A stretch of 64,000 bases of DNA from the NCBI RefSeq assembly GCF_003025615.1, contig NZ_PYMJ01000007.1, forward strand, positions 62,001 through 126,000. The letters are read 5' to 3'. The translations under genes were made by a program, and so were the position numbers. Source of the stretch: Photobacterium frigidiphilum (GTDB lineage Bacteria > Pseudomonadota > Gammaproteobacteria > Enterobacterales > Vibrionaceae). The notes beneath the pieces were generated by a model, which was not told the origin of the DNA, made no database searches, and saw only the letters and a program-made list of their open reading frames with translations. Below, piece after piece: positions 55,706 to 64,000 of the stretch (its first letter is position 1; each line of letters opens with the position of its first letter).

Positions 55706-56935
55706 TCAAAAGTTCCACTTAACTTGTAAATTGACTAAGGTGTTCGGTGTCTCGCCGAACAGGCTATTATTGCTACCATCAAAACGCTGTAAAACGGTCA
55801 ACACTTGCCAATTATCAGATAAAGAATAACTGTTACTCGCCCCAAAAAAATACGAGCCATCATTATAATAAGTACTTGATAACGTTAATCGACTTAACGG
55901 TGTTATATCAAAACCAATATCGGCATACCACGTATACTCTGTAAAACTCAGCGTGCGTGCTGTAAGCGGCAAATTTAAGAACAGCAGTGCGTTACTTGGA
56001 TCTTGAGGATTAGAGATAAACAATAACGAAGCCCTTGTCATCCAATTTCTTTTTCCACCAAAGCTATAATCTGTTTCAATAGTGGCAACCGTTGACGAAT
56101 CTAGTGGCCCCCCCATCCACTCGCTTCGTTCAGGCTCAAACCAGCTAATTTCACCACGTAAACCTGCACCTTGAATGTCGCCAGCAAACCCTGCGCCAAT
56201 AATATGATCTAGCCCAGATTTTCCCACCAACAACTGCATGTCCCACCCTTGGTGGTTAAACAAATACCGACCCGCGTAGCTATCCAGTTCACTGTTTTGG
56301 CTTGGGTTATACACCAGGTCAAACGCACTGGCGAAACCCAGTTTACGACTTACCAAGATGGCGTCTGATCCCGAACGTTCTTCGTAGTCAAAATCATATA
56401 TAGAGTAAGAGTTGAAAATATCATTTGGATTCCACAATGTTGCCATTGCCCAGTTAATACGAAAACGCCCAGCACGAACTTGCCAATCATTTTCCTGCCA
56501 ATCAAGATACAAGCGATCGAGCTGGCTATTGGCTACAACGCCATTCTTATCTACCCAGTTTTTAGATAAATCCATATAACCGGGATCAAAGCCCACCAAA
56601 TTGCCATACCCTGCGATTTCAGCTGAATCACCAAAGAGTAATCGATTTCTCATTCCTACATTAACGCGCAGGTGACGGTTAAATCGGAATTCAAAATTAA
56701 AACGCTGATGGATCAGGTTATCTAGGCTGTTCCCTTGGTTCTCAATACCCGTTGTATTTGCACTTTTACTATCAGGAAACGAGCCTGTTGCCATATATTT
56801 CACGTAACCCGTTAAATCCCAATTTTTCTCGGGCTCTAATCCGGGTATTTGAGCCAATACTACTGAGCTACACGCACACGAGATAACAACGGCTAGCATC
56901 GTTTTTAACACGGTATGTGATAGCTGACGTTTCAC
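55706..56935 (-). CDS. Outer-membrane beta-barrel protein of the export operon
   Basis: This 409-residue protein has a signal peptide (TMLAVVISCACSSVVLA, then QIPGLEPE) and then amphipathic strands throughout: YVKYMATGSF, RFNFEFRFNRHLRVNVGMRN and VRAGRFRINWA. It ends in LVNLQVKWNF, whose terminal Phe is the usual BAM-recognition signal. It resembles porin-like barrels of the DUF1302 or AlgE kind without clear identity. The GTG start overlaps the ATPase stop (GTGA), so the barrel is translationally coupled to the ABC genes and most likely is their outer-membrane outlet or acceptor. Confidence 0.75.
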   Translation of the reverse strand: MKRQLSHTVLKTMLAVVISCACSSVVLAQIPGLEPEKNWDLTGYVKYMATGSFPDSKSANTTGIENQGNSLDNLIHQRFNFEFRFNRHLRVNVGMRNRLLFGDSAEIAGYGNLVGFDPGYMDLSKNWVDKNGVVANSQLDRLYLDWQENDWQVRAGRFRINWAMATLWNPNDIFNSYSIYDFDYEERSGSDAILVSRKLGFASAFDLVYNPSQNSELDSYAGRYLFNHQGWDMQLLVGKSGLDHIIGAGFAGDIQGAGLRGEISWFEPERSEWMGGPLDSSTVATIETDYSFGGKRNWMTRASLLFISNPQDPSNALLFLNLPLTARTLSFTEYTWYADIGFDITPLSRLTLSSTYYNDGSYFFGASNSYSLSDNWQVLTVLQRFDGSNNSLFGETPNTLVNLQVKWNF

Positions 56936-57615
56936 TGACGACGATCCTCTTTCAACTGACCGTCTTCAAACACAATAACTCTGCGTGCACGTTTAATGAC
57001 TCGAGGATCGTGAGTCGAAAAAATAAACGTCGTACCTTCTTGTTGATTTAGCTGCTGCATAATATCCAGCAATTCTGCTGTACTTTTAGCATCTAAGTTT
57101 GCGGTAGGTTCATCCGCCATTACAAATCTTGGTCGTGGTGCTAATGCGCGAGCTACTGCAACACGCTGCTGCTGACCACCAGATAGCTTAGTCGGTCTTT
57201 TATGCAGTTGTTCAGCGAGCCCTACTTGTTCCAATAAGTCACTCGCTCGTTGGCGACATTCCGCTTCTTTATGACCTTGTAACTGCATAACAAATTCTAC
57301 GTTTTCTAATGCCGTTAATACGGGTAGCAAACTGTAATCTTGAAAAATGAAACCAATATGATCGCGGCGAAAAGCAATTAAGTCTTTTTCTGATAAATGG
57401 CAAATGTTATTACCGTCTATTTTCACTTCACCAGACGTGGGAACATCAATGCCACCAAGCATATTCAGCAGCGTCGTTTTACCCGACCCCGATGGACCCA
57501 TTACCGCGACAAATTCACCTTGTTCAATGGTTAAATCGAGCGACTTAACAGCATGAACGGGAAAATCAGATTCCGGATTATATGTTTTACACAATTGATT
57601 AATTTGAATGCTCAT
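56932..57615 (-). CDS. LolD/MacB-type ABC ATPase
   Basis: This 227-residue ATPase has Walker A (GPSGSGKTTLLN, about 39-50), the signature LSGGQQQRVAVARAL and Walker B (FVMADEPTANLD), followed by the His switch (FSTHD). LLNMLGGIDVPTSGEV and LENVEFVMQL are typical of the LolD/MacB/FtsE group that drives extracytoplasmic mechanical work rather than substrate import. It serves the two permeases encoded just upstream. Confidence 0.9.
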   Translation of the reverse strand: MSIQINQLCKTYNPESDFPVHAVKSLDLTIEQGEFVAVMGPSGSGKTTLLNMLGGIDVPTSGEVKIDGNNICHLSEKDLIAFRRDHIGFIFQDYSLLPVLTALENVEFVMQLQGHKEAECRQRASDLLEQVGLAEQLHKRPTKLSGGQQQRVAVARALAPRPRFVMADEPTANLDAKSTAELLDIMQQLNQQEGTTFIFSTHDPRVIKRARRVIVFEDGQLKEDRRQ

Positions 57616-57617
57616 AA

Positions 57618-58850
57618 TCAGTGTTTCTCCGCCATCGCATCTGCTGGGCGCTGCTTTAATATTTGACGCGCCGGATAAAGTGCCGCCAAAAAGCTTGCGG
57701 CAACCACAGTAAGAAAGATTAACTGGTATTCGCCAAATGACACTCTCGGGTATATAGTCGTATCAACGCCGAACGCCCCCAAGCCTTCAGCCATTGAATT
57801 TAATGAAATACCAGTTGTTTGTAATAACATCATTAATACAACACAAAACCCCACGCCCAGTAACGCACCACTCATTCCCAGTAAGCTTGTCTCAAGCATG
57901 ATCAGTAAGAACACCTTATGTTTCTGCATACCCACTGCCATCAATACACCAAATTCACGAGTACGCTCAAACACCGACATCAGCATGATATTCACAATGC
58001 CTAAGCCCATAGCTGATACAAAAATACCGAGAATAATCGCGGTACTGGTACCCGTTTGCTTGATCATCGTCGCCAACATAGGTTGAATCTGTTGCCAGTC
58101 TCGTATGGTATTCAATGCGCTGGTTTTAGCCTGTAATTGTGCTTTTACCGCTTGCGTCACAATGTTCGATGATGGTGTAGCTTCATTTACCACTATGGCT
58201 ATTTCATGAACACCGTCGATATGGGCAAGAGCACTTAAATCACTGCGCCTAACGTACACATTGCCGTCGTCAAAACTGCTCGACGGACTCTTAAAAATAC
58301 CGCGAACACGAAACGCTGATCCCGATACATCATTAGCGGCATCAGTAAAAGTTAAAACGACTTTTGATCCCACACGTAAGCGTAAACGTTCTGCGGTTTT
58401 ACTCGACACTAATACCGGGTTTCGCCCTTGTTCTGATAACCATTCGCCTTCAATAATGTGACTGACTAACGGCGTTACTTTCGCTTCAGCCTCCAGATCA
58501 ATACCATTGATCTTTACCCCGCGTGTCGAACGTGCAGAAGCCACCATACCATCAGCGATAAAACGTGCCGACCACGCGCTAACGTCTGGCATATCTCGTA
58601 ATTGAGCAATGATCTGCTCTGATCCAATGATGGTGTCGTTGATCTCGGGCTCATTAATATATTCACTACGGTGGATTTGAATATTACTGGTTTGCCAAGC
58701 GATGGCATTATCAATCATGTTGCCGTACATACCATTCATAAAGCCGATCATGCCTGCGACACCAATCAAACCAAACACCATGGCGAAAAGCATAATGCCA
58801 GTACGTAATTTATTGCGCCATAAGTTACGCCAAGCAAGTTTAATCAGCAT
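57618..58850 (-). CDS. FtsX/LolC-type ABC permease (second)
   Basis: This 410-residue permease has one N-terminal membrane helix (about 20-42), a periplasmic domain of about 230 residues resembling MacB_PCD, and three C-terminal helices (FtsX domain) starting near 270. AWRNLWRNKLRTGIMLFAMV is the family opening. GGAGG lies 5 bases before the ATG at 58850, so the GTG two codons earlier is unlikely. It overlaps the upstream permease gene by 11 bases. It is paralogous to that gene (both open AWRNLWR), suggesting a heterodimer like LolCE. Confidence 0.9.
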   Translation of the reverse strand: MLIKLAWRNLWRNKLRTGIMLFAMVFGLIGVAGMIGFMNGMYGNMIDNAIAWQTSNIQIHRSEYINEPEINDTIIGSEQIIAQLRDMPDVSAWSARFIADGMVASARSTRGVKINGIDLEAEAKVTPLVSHIIEGEWLSEQGRNPVLVSSKTAERLRLRVGSKVVLTFTDAANDVSGSAFRVRGIFKSPSSSFDDGNVYVRRSDLSALAHIDGVHEIAIVVNEATPSSNIVTQAVKAQLQAKTSALNTIRDWQQIQPMLATMIKQTGTSTAIILGIFVSAMGLGIVNIMLMSVFERTREFGVLMAVGMQKHKVFLLIMLETSLLGMSGALLGVGFCVVLMMLLQTTGISLNSMAEGLGAFGVDTTIYPRVSFGEYQLIFLTVVAASFLAALYPARQILKQRPADAMAEKH

Positions 58851-60069
58851 GGGCACCTCCTTTTAATGCGCTCACAAGATCAAGACGGTAAATGCGCCAC
58901 ATTGGGTAAATCAAACAGAAGAAAAGTAATCCCAACACCAGCATTATTTGTTCTTTAAAAAGCCAAGGTGCAATCAATACTTTTAGAACGGGTTCCCAGC
59001 CTAACTCAAGCACTGCCTGTGCGAGTTCTCCGGTTAATTCATAAGGGTTGTAATAAAACCACAGCAAAACAGGTAAGGTTAATATCAACCCTAAGACCAC
59101 ACCTAATACACCAATAAATGCCGATTCGATACCAATCAGCATTAATAGTTTTCTACGTAATAATCCGGTGGCTAACATGACACCGAATTCACGCTGACGT
59201 TCTAATGTCATCATCAAAATCGTGGCAAACAACCCAAAACCAACAATGCCATAAAGCAGGTACATCATGAAAATGCCGCCGACCTTATCCATCATAATTT
59301 GCTGTGCCATCTCGGGTGATAAATCTTGCCAATCACGCACTACGGCACGATCAGTATAAGTGCGCGATAACTCATCGACCGTTTGTTCAAGGTTGACTAA
59401 ATCATCGGTATGCAGCACCCAAGCGGTAACTTGATTACCTGTGCTATATAAGGTTTGTGCTTGCGTTAATGGTAGATAAACCAACTGCTGATCAAGTGCG
59501 GGAATAGGAAACTTCACAATGCCTTTAATCGGATACAAACCCGCAGCGGTCTGACCGCGGTAGCCCTGCCCGTATAAAATGATGTCATCACCCACACTTA
59601 ATCCTAATGATTTGGCTAAGCCCTCTCCGACTAATACCTGAGAATCACCGTCGGTTAAGTACTTACCAGCGACGAGCCTTTGCGAAATGTGTGAATATTG
59701 ATTTTCAAGCTCAGGTGATATGCCTAAAACCATGACACCTTTCGATTTCTCTGCCGCCGCAGCAAGGGCAAAAGATTCAATACGAGGCAATAAATGCGTT
59801 ATATGTGGGTTATTACGAACAGGTTCGATAAAAGCATCACTGGCAGGTAATAAATCATCAATACTTTGGCTTTCTTTAAATTCAGGGTGCTGTAGTTGAA
59901 TTAATCCAGTAAAGAAGCGGGCACTATTATCAATATTGCTGGCATATCCACCCTCTTGCAGGCTACGCATAAACAAGGATAATAATAACGCCAGTGCTAA
60001 GGCGGATGCTGTTAGCACTGTTCGCCGTTTTTGACGCCACAAGTTTCGCCACGCTAATTTTACTAACAT
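58840..60069 (-). CDS. FtsX/LolC-type ABC permease (first)
   Basis: This 409-residue paralogue of the next gene has the same layout: an N-terminal helix (about 17-36), a periplasmic domain, and three C-terminal helices with MTLERQREFGVMLATGLLRR connecting the first two. The opening LVKLAWRNLWRQKRRTVLTA nearly repeats its partner. GGCGGAG precedes the ATG. It ends in EEP-free cytoplasmic tail LVSALKGGAHAD. The pair with LolD-type ATPase defines a type VII ABC system. Confidence 0.9.
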   Translation of the reverse strand: MLVKLAWRNLWRQKRRTVLTASALALALLLSLFMRSLQEGGYASNIDNSARFFTGLIQLQHPEFKESQSIDDLLPASDAFIEPVRNNPHITHLLPRIESFALAAAAEKSKGVMVLGISPELENQYSHISQRLVAGKYLTDGDSQVLVGEGLAKSLGLSVGDDIILYGQGYRGQTAAGLYPIKGIVKFPIPALDQQLVYLPLTQAQTLYSTGNQVTAWVLHTDDLVNLEQTVDELSRTYTDRAVVRDWQDLSPEMAQQIMMDKVGGIFMMYLLYGIVGFGLFATILMMTLERQREFGVMLATGLLRRKLLMLIGIESAFIGVLGVVLGLILTLPVLLWFYYNPYELTGELAQAVLELGWEPVLKVLIAPWLFKEQIMLVLGLLFFCLIYPMWRIYRLDLVSALKGGAHAD

Positions 60070-60120
60070 ACATGCTCCGCCAGTGTCAGAATGTTTTAAG
60101 CAAATTTCGTCATGTTTTAA

Positions 60121-60873
60121 TTAGTCTCGTAATGCCTTCATCTGACTTTGAGAAAAGAAGCTGTCTTTGATCGCAAAATTAAACTGCGCCTGATGGGTGA
60201 TCATCTCTGTCTTATTTCCTAGTTTATCAGCTGGCACCATTTCCATTCTGGTGGCAATTTCACGTCCGCCTAGTTGCTTAATATCGTATGTTTTCATCGT
60301 ATTAACCAACTCATCAAATTCATCATAGAATTCTACTTTTCGCTGTAAATACGTGTCTTTCGATATCCACAAGCGTACTTTACTCCACACCACGGGGGCA
60401 TCAGGCTTTGCGATAGCATCAATCACATAGGTATTATCATTATAAAACACTTCTGTACCGTGTATTGCGTGGGTGTAATCCACTACGATAGACGACTGGT
60501 TAATAAGATCATCATTGGTAAAATCTGACCCCATCCAAGATTGCCCAAGCATGGATGGCGCTATCTTGATCACACGTTCAATACTTGGTATCCAATTCCA
60601 CATTTCGCGTTGACGCTTAAGTGATGCACTGCCTTTATCTTTGGCTGGTGCAGTCACTAACACTAACGATAATTCTTTCCCTTTCGTCCAACTTTTCATG
60701 CTCATCGAGCGCGTCCAATCAGGGCGAATAATATTCATTGTTAGTTCGCTGTAACTCGAATCTCCGCGCATTTGAAGATCTGATTTTGTCACAATATCTG
60801 TGGCTGTTTGGGCATGTAACCCCATTGAAAATACACTCACCAGACTCAGTAAAATAATCGGTAACGTTTGCAT
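60121..60873 (-). CDS. LolA-like periplasmic lipid/lipoprotein carrier
   Basis: This 250-residue exported protein has a signal peptide (TLPIILLSLVSVFSMGLHA, then QTATDIV) and a LolA-like half-barrel. Family traits include MTLNIIRPDWTRSMSMKSW-like strand order (here ELTMNIIRPDWTRSMSMKSW), KGSASLKRQREMWNWIPSIE, and DLINQSSIVVDY and MEMVPADKL segments common to the 'outer membrane lipoprotein-sorting protein' group. It is the first gene of the five-gene operon. AAAGGGAG precedes the ATG. It may ferry a lipid or lipoprotein from the permeases to the beta-barrel. Confidence 0.85.
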   Translation of the reverse strand: MQTLPIILLSLVSVFSMGLHAQTATDIVTKSDLQMRGDSSYSELTMNIIRPDWTRSMSMKSWTKGKELSLVLVTAPAKDKGSASLKRQREMWNWIPSIERVIKIAPSMLGQSWMGSDFTNDDLINQSSIVVDYTHAIHGTEVFYNDNTYVIDAIAKPDAPVVWSKVRLWISKDTYLQRKVEFYDEFDELVNTMKTYDIKQLGGREIATRMEMVPADKLGNKTEMITHQAQFNFAIKDSFFSQSQMKALRD

Positions 60874-61111
60874 GCTTTCTCCCTTTTAAGTCCGTTTAAC
60901 GAAACCAAGCATTCAATGCTGTTTGATCAATAAGCGGCAACGAACTTTGAGGTGCCCCTTGGCATAGAACAAGTTTTGCACCGTCATAATGAATTCATTA
61001 CGTCGGTATGATTAAATTAGTCCGAAGTTTAGAAGCTAACAATATCAATACATTATTTCTGTGACCAACGTTCTTGTTAGCCATGTCATCGTCTTAAACA
61101 TAAAAAAAAAC
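60874..61111. other. Promoter region of the export operon, no gene seen
   Basis: This stretch, with the terminator that follows, forms a 312-base gap. It should hold the promoter of the LolA-like operon. No operator-like palindrome was recognised. Confidence 0.35.
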
Positions 61112-61137
61112 AAAAAAAACAGCTACCGAAGTAACTG
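61112..61137 (-). terminator. Rho-independent terminator with UUCG loop
   Basis: On the minus strand CAGTTAC and GTAGCTG close a TTCG tetraloop, followed by eight T's. It lies about 50 bases after the stop codon of the amino-acid-binding protein gene. Confidence 0.93.
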
Positions 61138-61185
61138 CTTTATGTATGCTAAAAATAATGTAAAAACAGGTTATACAACCTGCCT

Positions 61186-61965
61186 TTATTCACCGTAAAT
61201 ATCAAAACTAAAGTACCCAGCGGCAATCTTGTCATAAGTGCCATTCTCACGAATCGTTTTAATCGCTTGGTTAAATTTATCGGCTAATTTTTTATCTTGT
61301 AGGCGCAATGCTAGGGCTGTACCTTCACCAATGTAGGCTTTATCTGTTACTGGCTCGCCTGCTAATGCAAAGTCTTTACCGCGTTCTTTCTCTAAAAATG
61401 CTAAAACGAGTTGATCAGAATTACCGAATACGGCATCAAGACGCCCACTTACAAGATCGAGATACACTTCATCTTGACCAGTATAACGACGAATTTTAGC
61501 GACATCGCCATAGATATCGGTTACATAACGATCGTGAATTGTACCCAGTTGAACACCAATCGTTTTACCGTCTAATCCCGCTGTATCTATTGTAATACCT
61601 GAATCTTTACCCGTTACAAAACGTGCTGGTGTTTGGTAATACTTGTCTGTAAATAAAACACGTTTTTTACGATCTTCCGTAATACGCATTGATGCCATAA
61701 TCGCATCAGCTTTACGTGATAATAATGCTGGAATGAGTCCATCCCAATTTTGTGAAACCCACTCACATTTTAGCTTCGCTTCGACGCAGAGTGCGTCTGC
61801 AATTTCAATATCAAATCCCTTTGGAGTGCCCGATGCATCTTTATAATTAAACGGCGGATAAGTAAAATCTGACGCTAGGCGAATCACTTTTTCATCTGCG
61901 GCTTGTGCGGTAGTAAATAATACTGACGCCAAAATAATTCCGACACTCATTAGTTTTTTCATCAT
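61186..61965 (-). CDS. Amino-acid ABC transporter periplasmic binding protein
   Basis: This 259-residue protein belongs to the SBP_bac_3 family, near the HisJ/ArgT/ArtJ group for basic amino acids. A signal peptide (KLMSVGIILASVLFTTAQA) precedes IRLASDFTYPPFNYKD. GFDIEIADALC, MASMRITEDRKKRVLFTDKY and VGVQLGT-like IGVQLGTIHDRYV are the usual ligand segments. GAGGG lies 6 bases before the ATG at 61965; the ATG one codon later is equivalent. It follows hisC by 13 bases, so they are co-transcribed, but no permease or ATPase gene is present. Confidence 0.9.
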   Translation of the reverse strand: MMKKLMSVGIILASVLFTTAQAADEKVIRLASDFTYPPFNYKDASGTPKGFDIEIADALCVEAKLKCEWVSQNWDGLIPALLSRKADAIMASMRITEDRKKRVLFTDKYYQTPARFVTGKDSGITIDTAGLDGKTIGVQLGTIHDRYVTDIYGDVAKIRRYTGQDEVYLDLVSGRLDAVFGNSDQLVLAFLEKERGKDFALAGEPVTDKAYIGEGTALALRLQDKKLADKFNQAIKTIRENGTYDKIAAGYFSFDIYGE

Positions 61966-61978
61966 AAGATCCCTCTTC

Positions 61979-63067
61979 CTATTGATATTGTTGTAACGCA
62001 TTTAAGGTTTCAAGCATACTGTTCTTTGAGCCAATGGAAATTCTGACACAGTGTTCAAGCATCGGTTCATGCGCTTGGTTACGGGTCACAATGCCTTTTG
62101 TCAGTAAGTAATCATAAATACTGTTTGATGTATTAAAGTGAATAAGCACGAAATTGGTTGCCGACGCATAAACCACATCCACAATCGGTAACGCCTGCAA
62201 TTCGCTAATAAACCATTCACGGGTTGTTATAAGTTCATCTGTTTGGCTACGCATACTTTTCAAGCCTTCAGGTGCAAGGGCTTTCAATGCAATTTCAGCG
62301 GTTGGATCAGCAATAGGATAAGGTGCAATTAAACGCGCAACGTAAGACATGACACTTTCATCTGCCATTAAGAAGCCGCAACGAATCGACGCTAATCCAA
62401 ATGCTTTTGATAAGGTACGGATCACAATCAGATGCGGGTATTGAACCATCAGATGCAACACGCTCGTTTCTGGTGCGAACTCAATATAGGCTTCATCAAC
62501 CACAACCAAAGTTGACGCCTTGCTGGCTTCAAGCAATTCCACAATATCGTGATGATGAATAGTATTACTTGTCGGATTATTTGGTGAACATAAAAAAAGC
62601 AGGCTTGTATCTGCCAGCTGAGCTTTAATTGCCGCAACATCGAGTTGGAAATTATCTAATAGCGGCACAGCTAGCGTATTAACCGAAAAAGCATCGGCAC
62701 AAAATTCATACATACCATAGGTCGGTGGGCAAACCATAATTTGGTCGTTACCTGGCTGGCAAAATGTGCGGATCAATAAATCAATCGCTTCATCAGCACC
62801 CCGCACAGCCACGGTCTCGCAGCCCAATGCACCCGATGCTTGCTCACAATACGCTTGATACTCTACAGCAATATCATGAGGTAAAAAATCGGGGTAACGG
62901 TTATATACATCGTTACGTCCTTTTGACTCGTCACCATACTGGCAACTGCTTTCTAGTTCATTCGCATTCAACCATAGATGACCACTGCCTCCAATGCGTC
63001 GTGCCGACTGGTAGGGTATGAGTTTTTCTACTGCCTTTGGTGCTAATTTTGACGCCAATGATTTCAT
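61979..63067 (-). CDS. hisC: Histidinol-phosphate aminotransferase
   Basis: This 362-residue PLP-dependent class I/II aminotransferase has the HisC opening LIPYQSARRIGGSGHLWLNA, the substrate segment NRYPD, the nucleotide-like AVRGADEAIDLLIRTF, VVVDEAYIEF, and the PLP lysine in RTLSKAFGLASIRCGF. It lies outside a histidine operon, so it may be a second copy or serve another aromatic or imidazole amino acid. GGGAG lies 8 bases before the ATG at 63067; the GTG six codons upstream is unsupported. The neighbouring binding protein gene suggests an amino-acid scavenging role. Confidence 0.87.
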   Translation of the reverse strand: MKSLASKLAPKAVEKLIPYQSARRIGGSGHLWLNANELESSCQYGDESKGRNDVYNRYPDFLPHDIAVEYQAYCEQASGALGCETVAVRGADEAIDLLIRTFCQPGNDQIMVCPPTYGMYEFCADAFSVNTLAVPLLDNFQLDVAAIKAQLADTSLLFLCSPNNPTSNTIHHHDIVELLEASKASTLVVVDEAYIEFAPETSVLHLMVQYPHLIVIRTLSKAFGLASIRCGFLMADESVMSYVARLIAPYPIADPTAEIALKALAPEGLKSMRSQTDELITTREWFISELQALPIVDVVYASATNFVLIHFNTSNSIYDYLLTKGIVTRNQAHEPMLEHCVRISIGSKNSMLETLNALQQYQ

Positions 63068-63268
63068 TCCCTTTGCTCCCAACACGAATAAACAGGCTAA
63101 AACATGGTCTCAATTCGGATTAAAATGCAAATAGATAGCATAAGTAATCTCTGAGTGTCTTTATATTTAGATTAAAGCAGACCTAGCTTGAAATCAGAAT
63201 CGAATTGTCGGCATACTAGCCATGATAAAATCGCATACCTTAAGTGTCAGTAGCGACAGGGAATAAGT

Positions 63269-64000
63269 ATGATAAATCGACTACCATCAACAAAAGAGCT
63301 TCAGGCATTTTTGATCACAGCCCAACATCTAAACTTTACTGCTGCAGCACAGGTTTTGAATGTGACACAAGGCGCCGTAAGTCGTCAGGTTATTTCATTA
63401 GAAGAACAACTGAAAGTACGCCTATTTCACCGCCATGCGCGCGGGTTAAGCTTAACCAATAAAGGTTCTGAGTTTCTTCCTCTTGTTGAACAAGCAATGA
63501 ATCAAATTCATCGCGCCGTTGATCAAGTCTCGAATGATAAACAATTAGTAAAACTGAAAGCCCCAAGCTGTATTACACCTTGGTTGCTGCCTAAACTGAT
63601 GACCTTTCAGCAAGCCTACCCCGATATCGATGTCGAACTCACATCCGCCATTAAACATAGCGTCAACTTTTCAACCGAACCTTTTGATGCTGCGATCTGT
63701 TACGGGCAATCACCACAAGAAAAATCCTTGCTCGCCAATTTATTGTTTGAAGAATATTTAACACCAGTATGTTCTGCCTCTGTATTACCGTTAGATAAAA
63801 CGACATTAAATACCGATGAAATGAAGGGTTTTACGTGGCTGCATGCCACTCCACAGAAAAGTGACTGGGCGTTATGGTTAAAGCAGGCTAACAGTTCACA
63901 CTTAACCGCTGATCAAAACCAGCATTTTGCAACATTAGATTTGTCGGTAAGTGCAGCCATACAGGGTTTCGGTATCGCCATTGGGGATATCACCTTGGCT
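63269..64000 (+). CDS. LysR-family regulator, cut by the window end
   Basis: This frame is open for 244 codons to the last base of the window. The N-terminal HTH (ELQAFLITAQHLNFTAAAQV, then TQGAVSRQVISLEEQL) is LysR-type, and FHRHARGLSLTNKGSEFLPL with WLLPKLMTFQQAYPDIDVEL resembles GcvA-like members. AGGGA precedes the ATG. It is divergent from hisC and the binding protein gene, which it may regulate. Only the last third of the effector domain is missing. Confidence 0.9.
   Translation, partial: MINRLPSTKELQAFLITAQHLNFTAAAQVLNVTQGAVSRQVISLEEQLKVRLFHRHARGLSLTNKGSEFLPLVEQAMNQIHRAVDQVSNDKQLVKLKAPSCITPWLLPKLMTFQQAYPDIDVELTSAIKHSVNFSTEPFDAAICYGQSPQEKSLLANLLFEEYLTPVCSASVLPLDKTTLNTDEMKGFTWLHATPQKSDWALWLKQANSSHLTADQNQHFATLDLSVSAAIQGFGIAIGDITLA

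Noticed and set aside
1..64000. tRNA genes, CRISPR arrays, insertion sequences, prophage or integron elements
   Set aside because: I looked for tRNA-like TTCGAATCC motifs, regularly spaced repeats, transposase or integrase proteins and attachment sites, and found none.

Overview
The window looks like a chromosomal segment of a marine gammaproteobacterium, most likely Vibrionaceae and Photobacterium-like. This is inferred from the low-to-middling GC content (about 40% by eye), a YibL protein, a small protein ending in CCGSCS, remnants of a ChrR anti-sigma factor, and an adenine riboswitch in front of an adenine deaminase gene (an arrangement well known from Vibrio vulnificus). I see no rRNA, tRNA, CRISPR array, insertion sequence or prophage. 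Nearly all genes are intact.

Left third (1-22 kb): a mixed accessory region. It holds a truncated lipoprotein gene, riboswitch-controlled adenine deaminase, a DUF2975 membrane protein with its YozG-type regulator, a Fur-boxed iron/siderophore ABC importer, an orphan betaine-binding protein flanked by two chrR remnants, an exported endonuclease/phosphatase-family lipoprotein with a possible Pho box, a VirK/YbjX protein, several small unknown genes, a two-component system divergent from an RND efflux pair, a cupin protein, a membrane-anchored coiled-coil protein, an RhtB-type exporter and a periplasmic ATP-dependent DNA ligase.

Middle (22.6-52.2 kb): dominated by branched-chain amino acid catabolism. 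The branched-chain 2-oxoacid dehydrogenase genes (E1 alpha, E1 beta, E2) are followed by the electron-transfer flavoprotein genes (etfA, etfB) and ETF-ubiquinone oxidoreductase, which take electrons from the acyl-CoA dehydrogenases further on. After an interlude (alpha-amylase, monooxygenase-fold protein, chemoreceptor, saccharopine dehydrogenase, glutathione transferase, LysR, yibL, a CCGSCS peptide and a 35-residue membrane protein) comes a seven-gene valine/isoleucine operon on the minus strand, divergent from the leucine operon liuR-A-B-C-E on the plus strand. Palindromic LiuR-like boxes lie between the two operons and again between etfB and the ETF-QO gene, so the electron-transfer branch appears co-regulated. 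The biotin-carrying subunit gene liuD, normally present with liuB, is missing from the leucine operon.

Right end (52-64 kb): envelope genes. Two unrelated outer-membrane-type proteins are encoded convergently. Next is a five-gene operon with a LolA-like periplasmic protein, two FtsX/LolC-type permeases, a LolD-type ATPase and an outer-membrane beta-barrel, which looks like a dedicated inner-to-outer-membrane export route and is the best candidate for an incompletely described system. The window closes with hisC coupled to an amino-acid-binding protein gene and a divergent LysR gene cut off by the window end.
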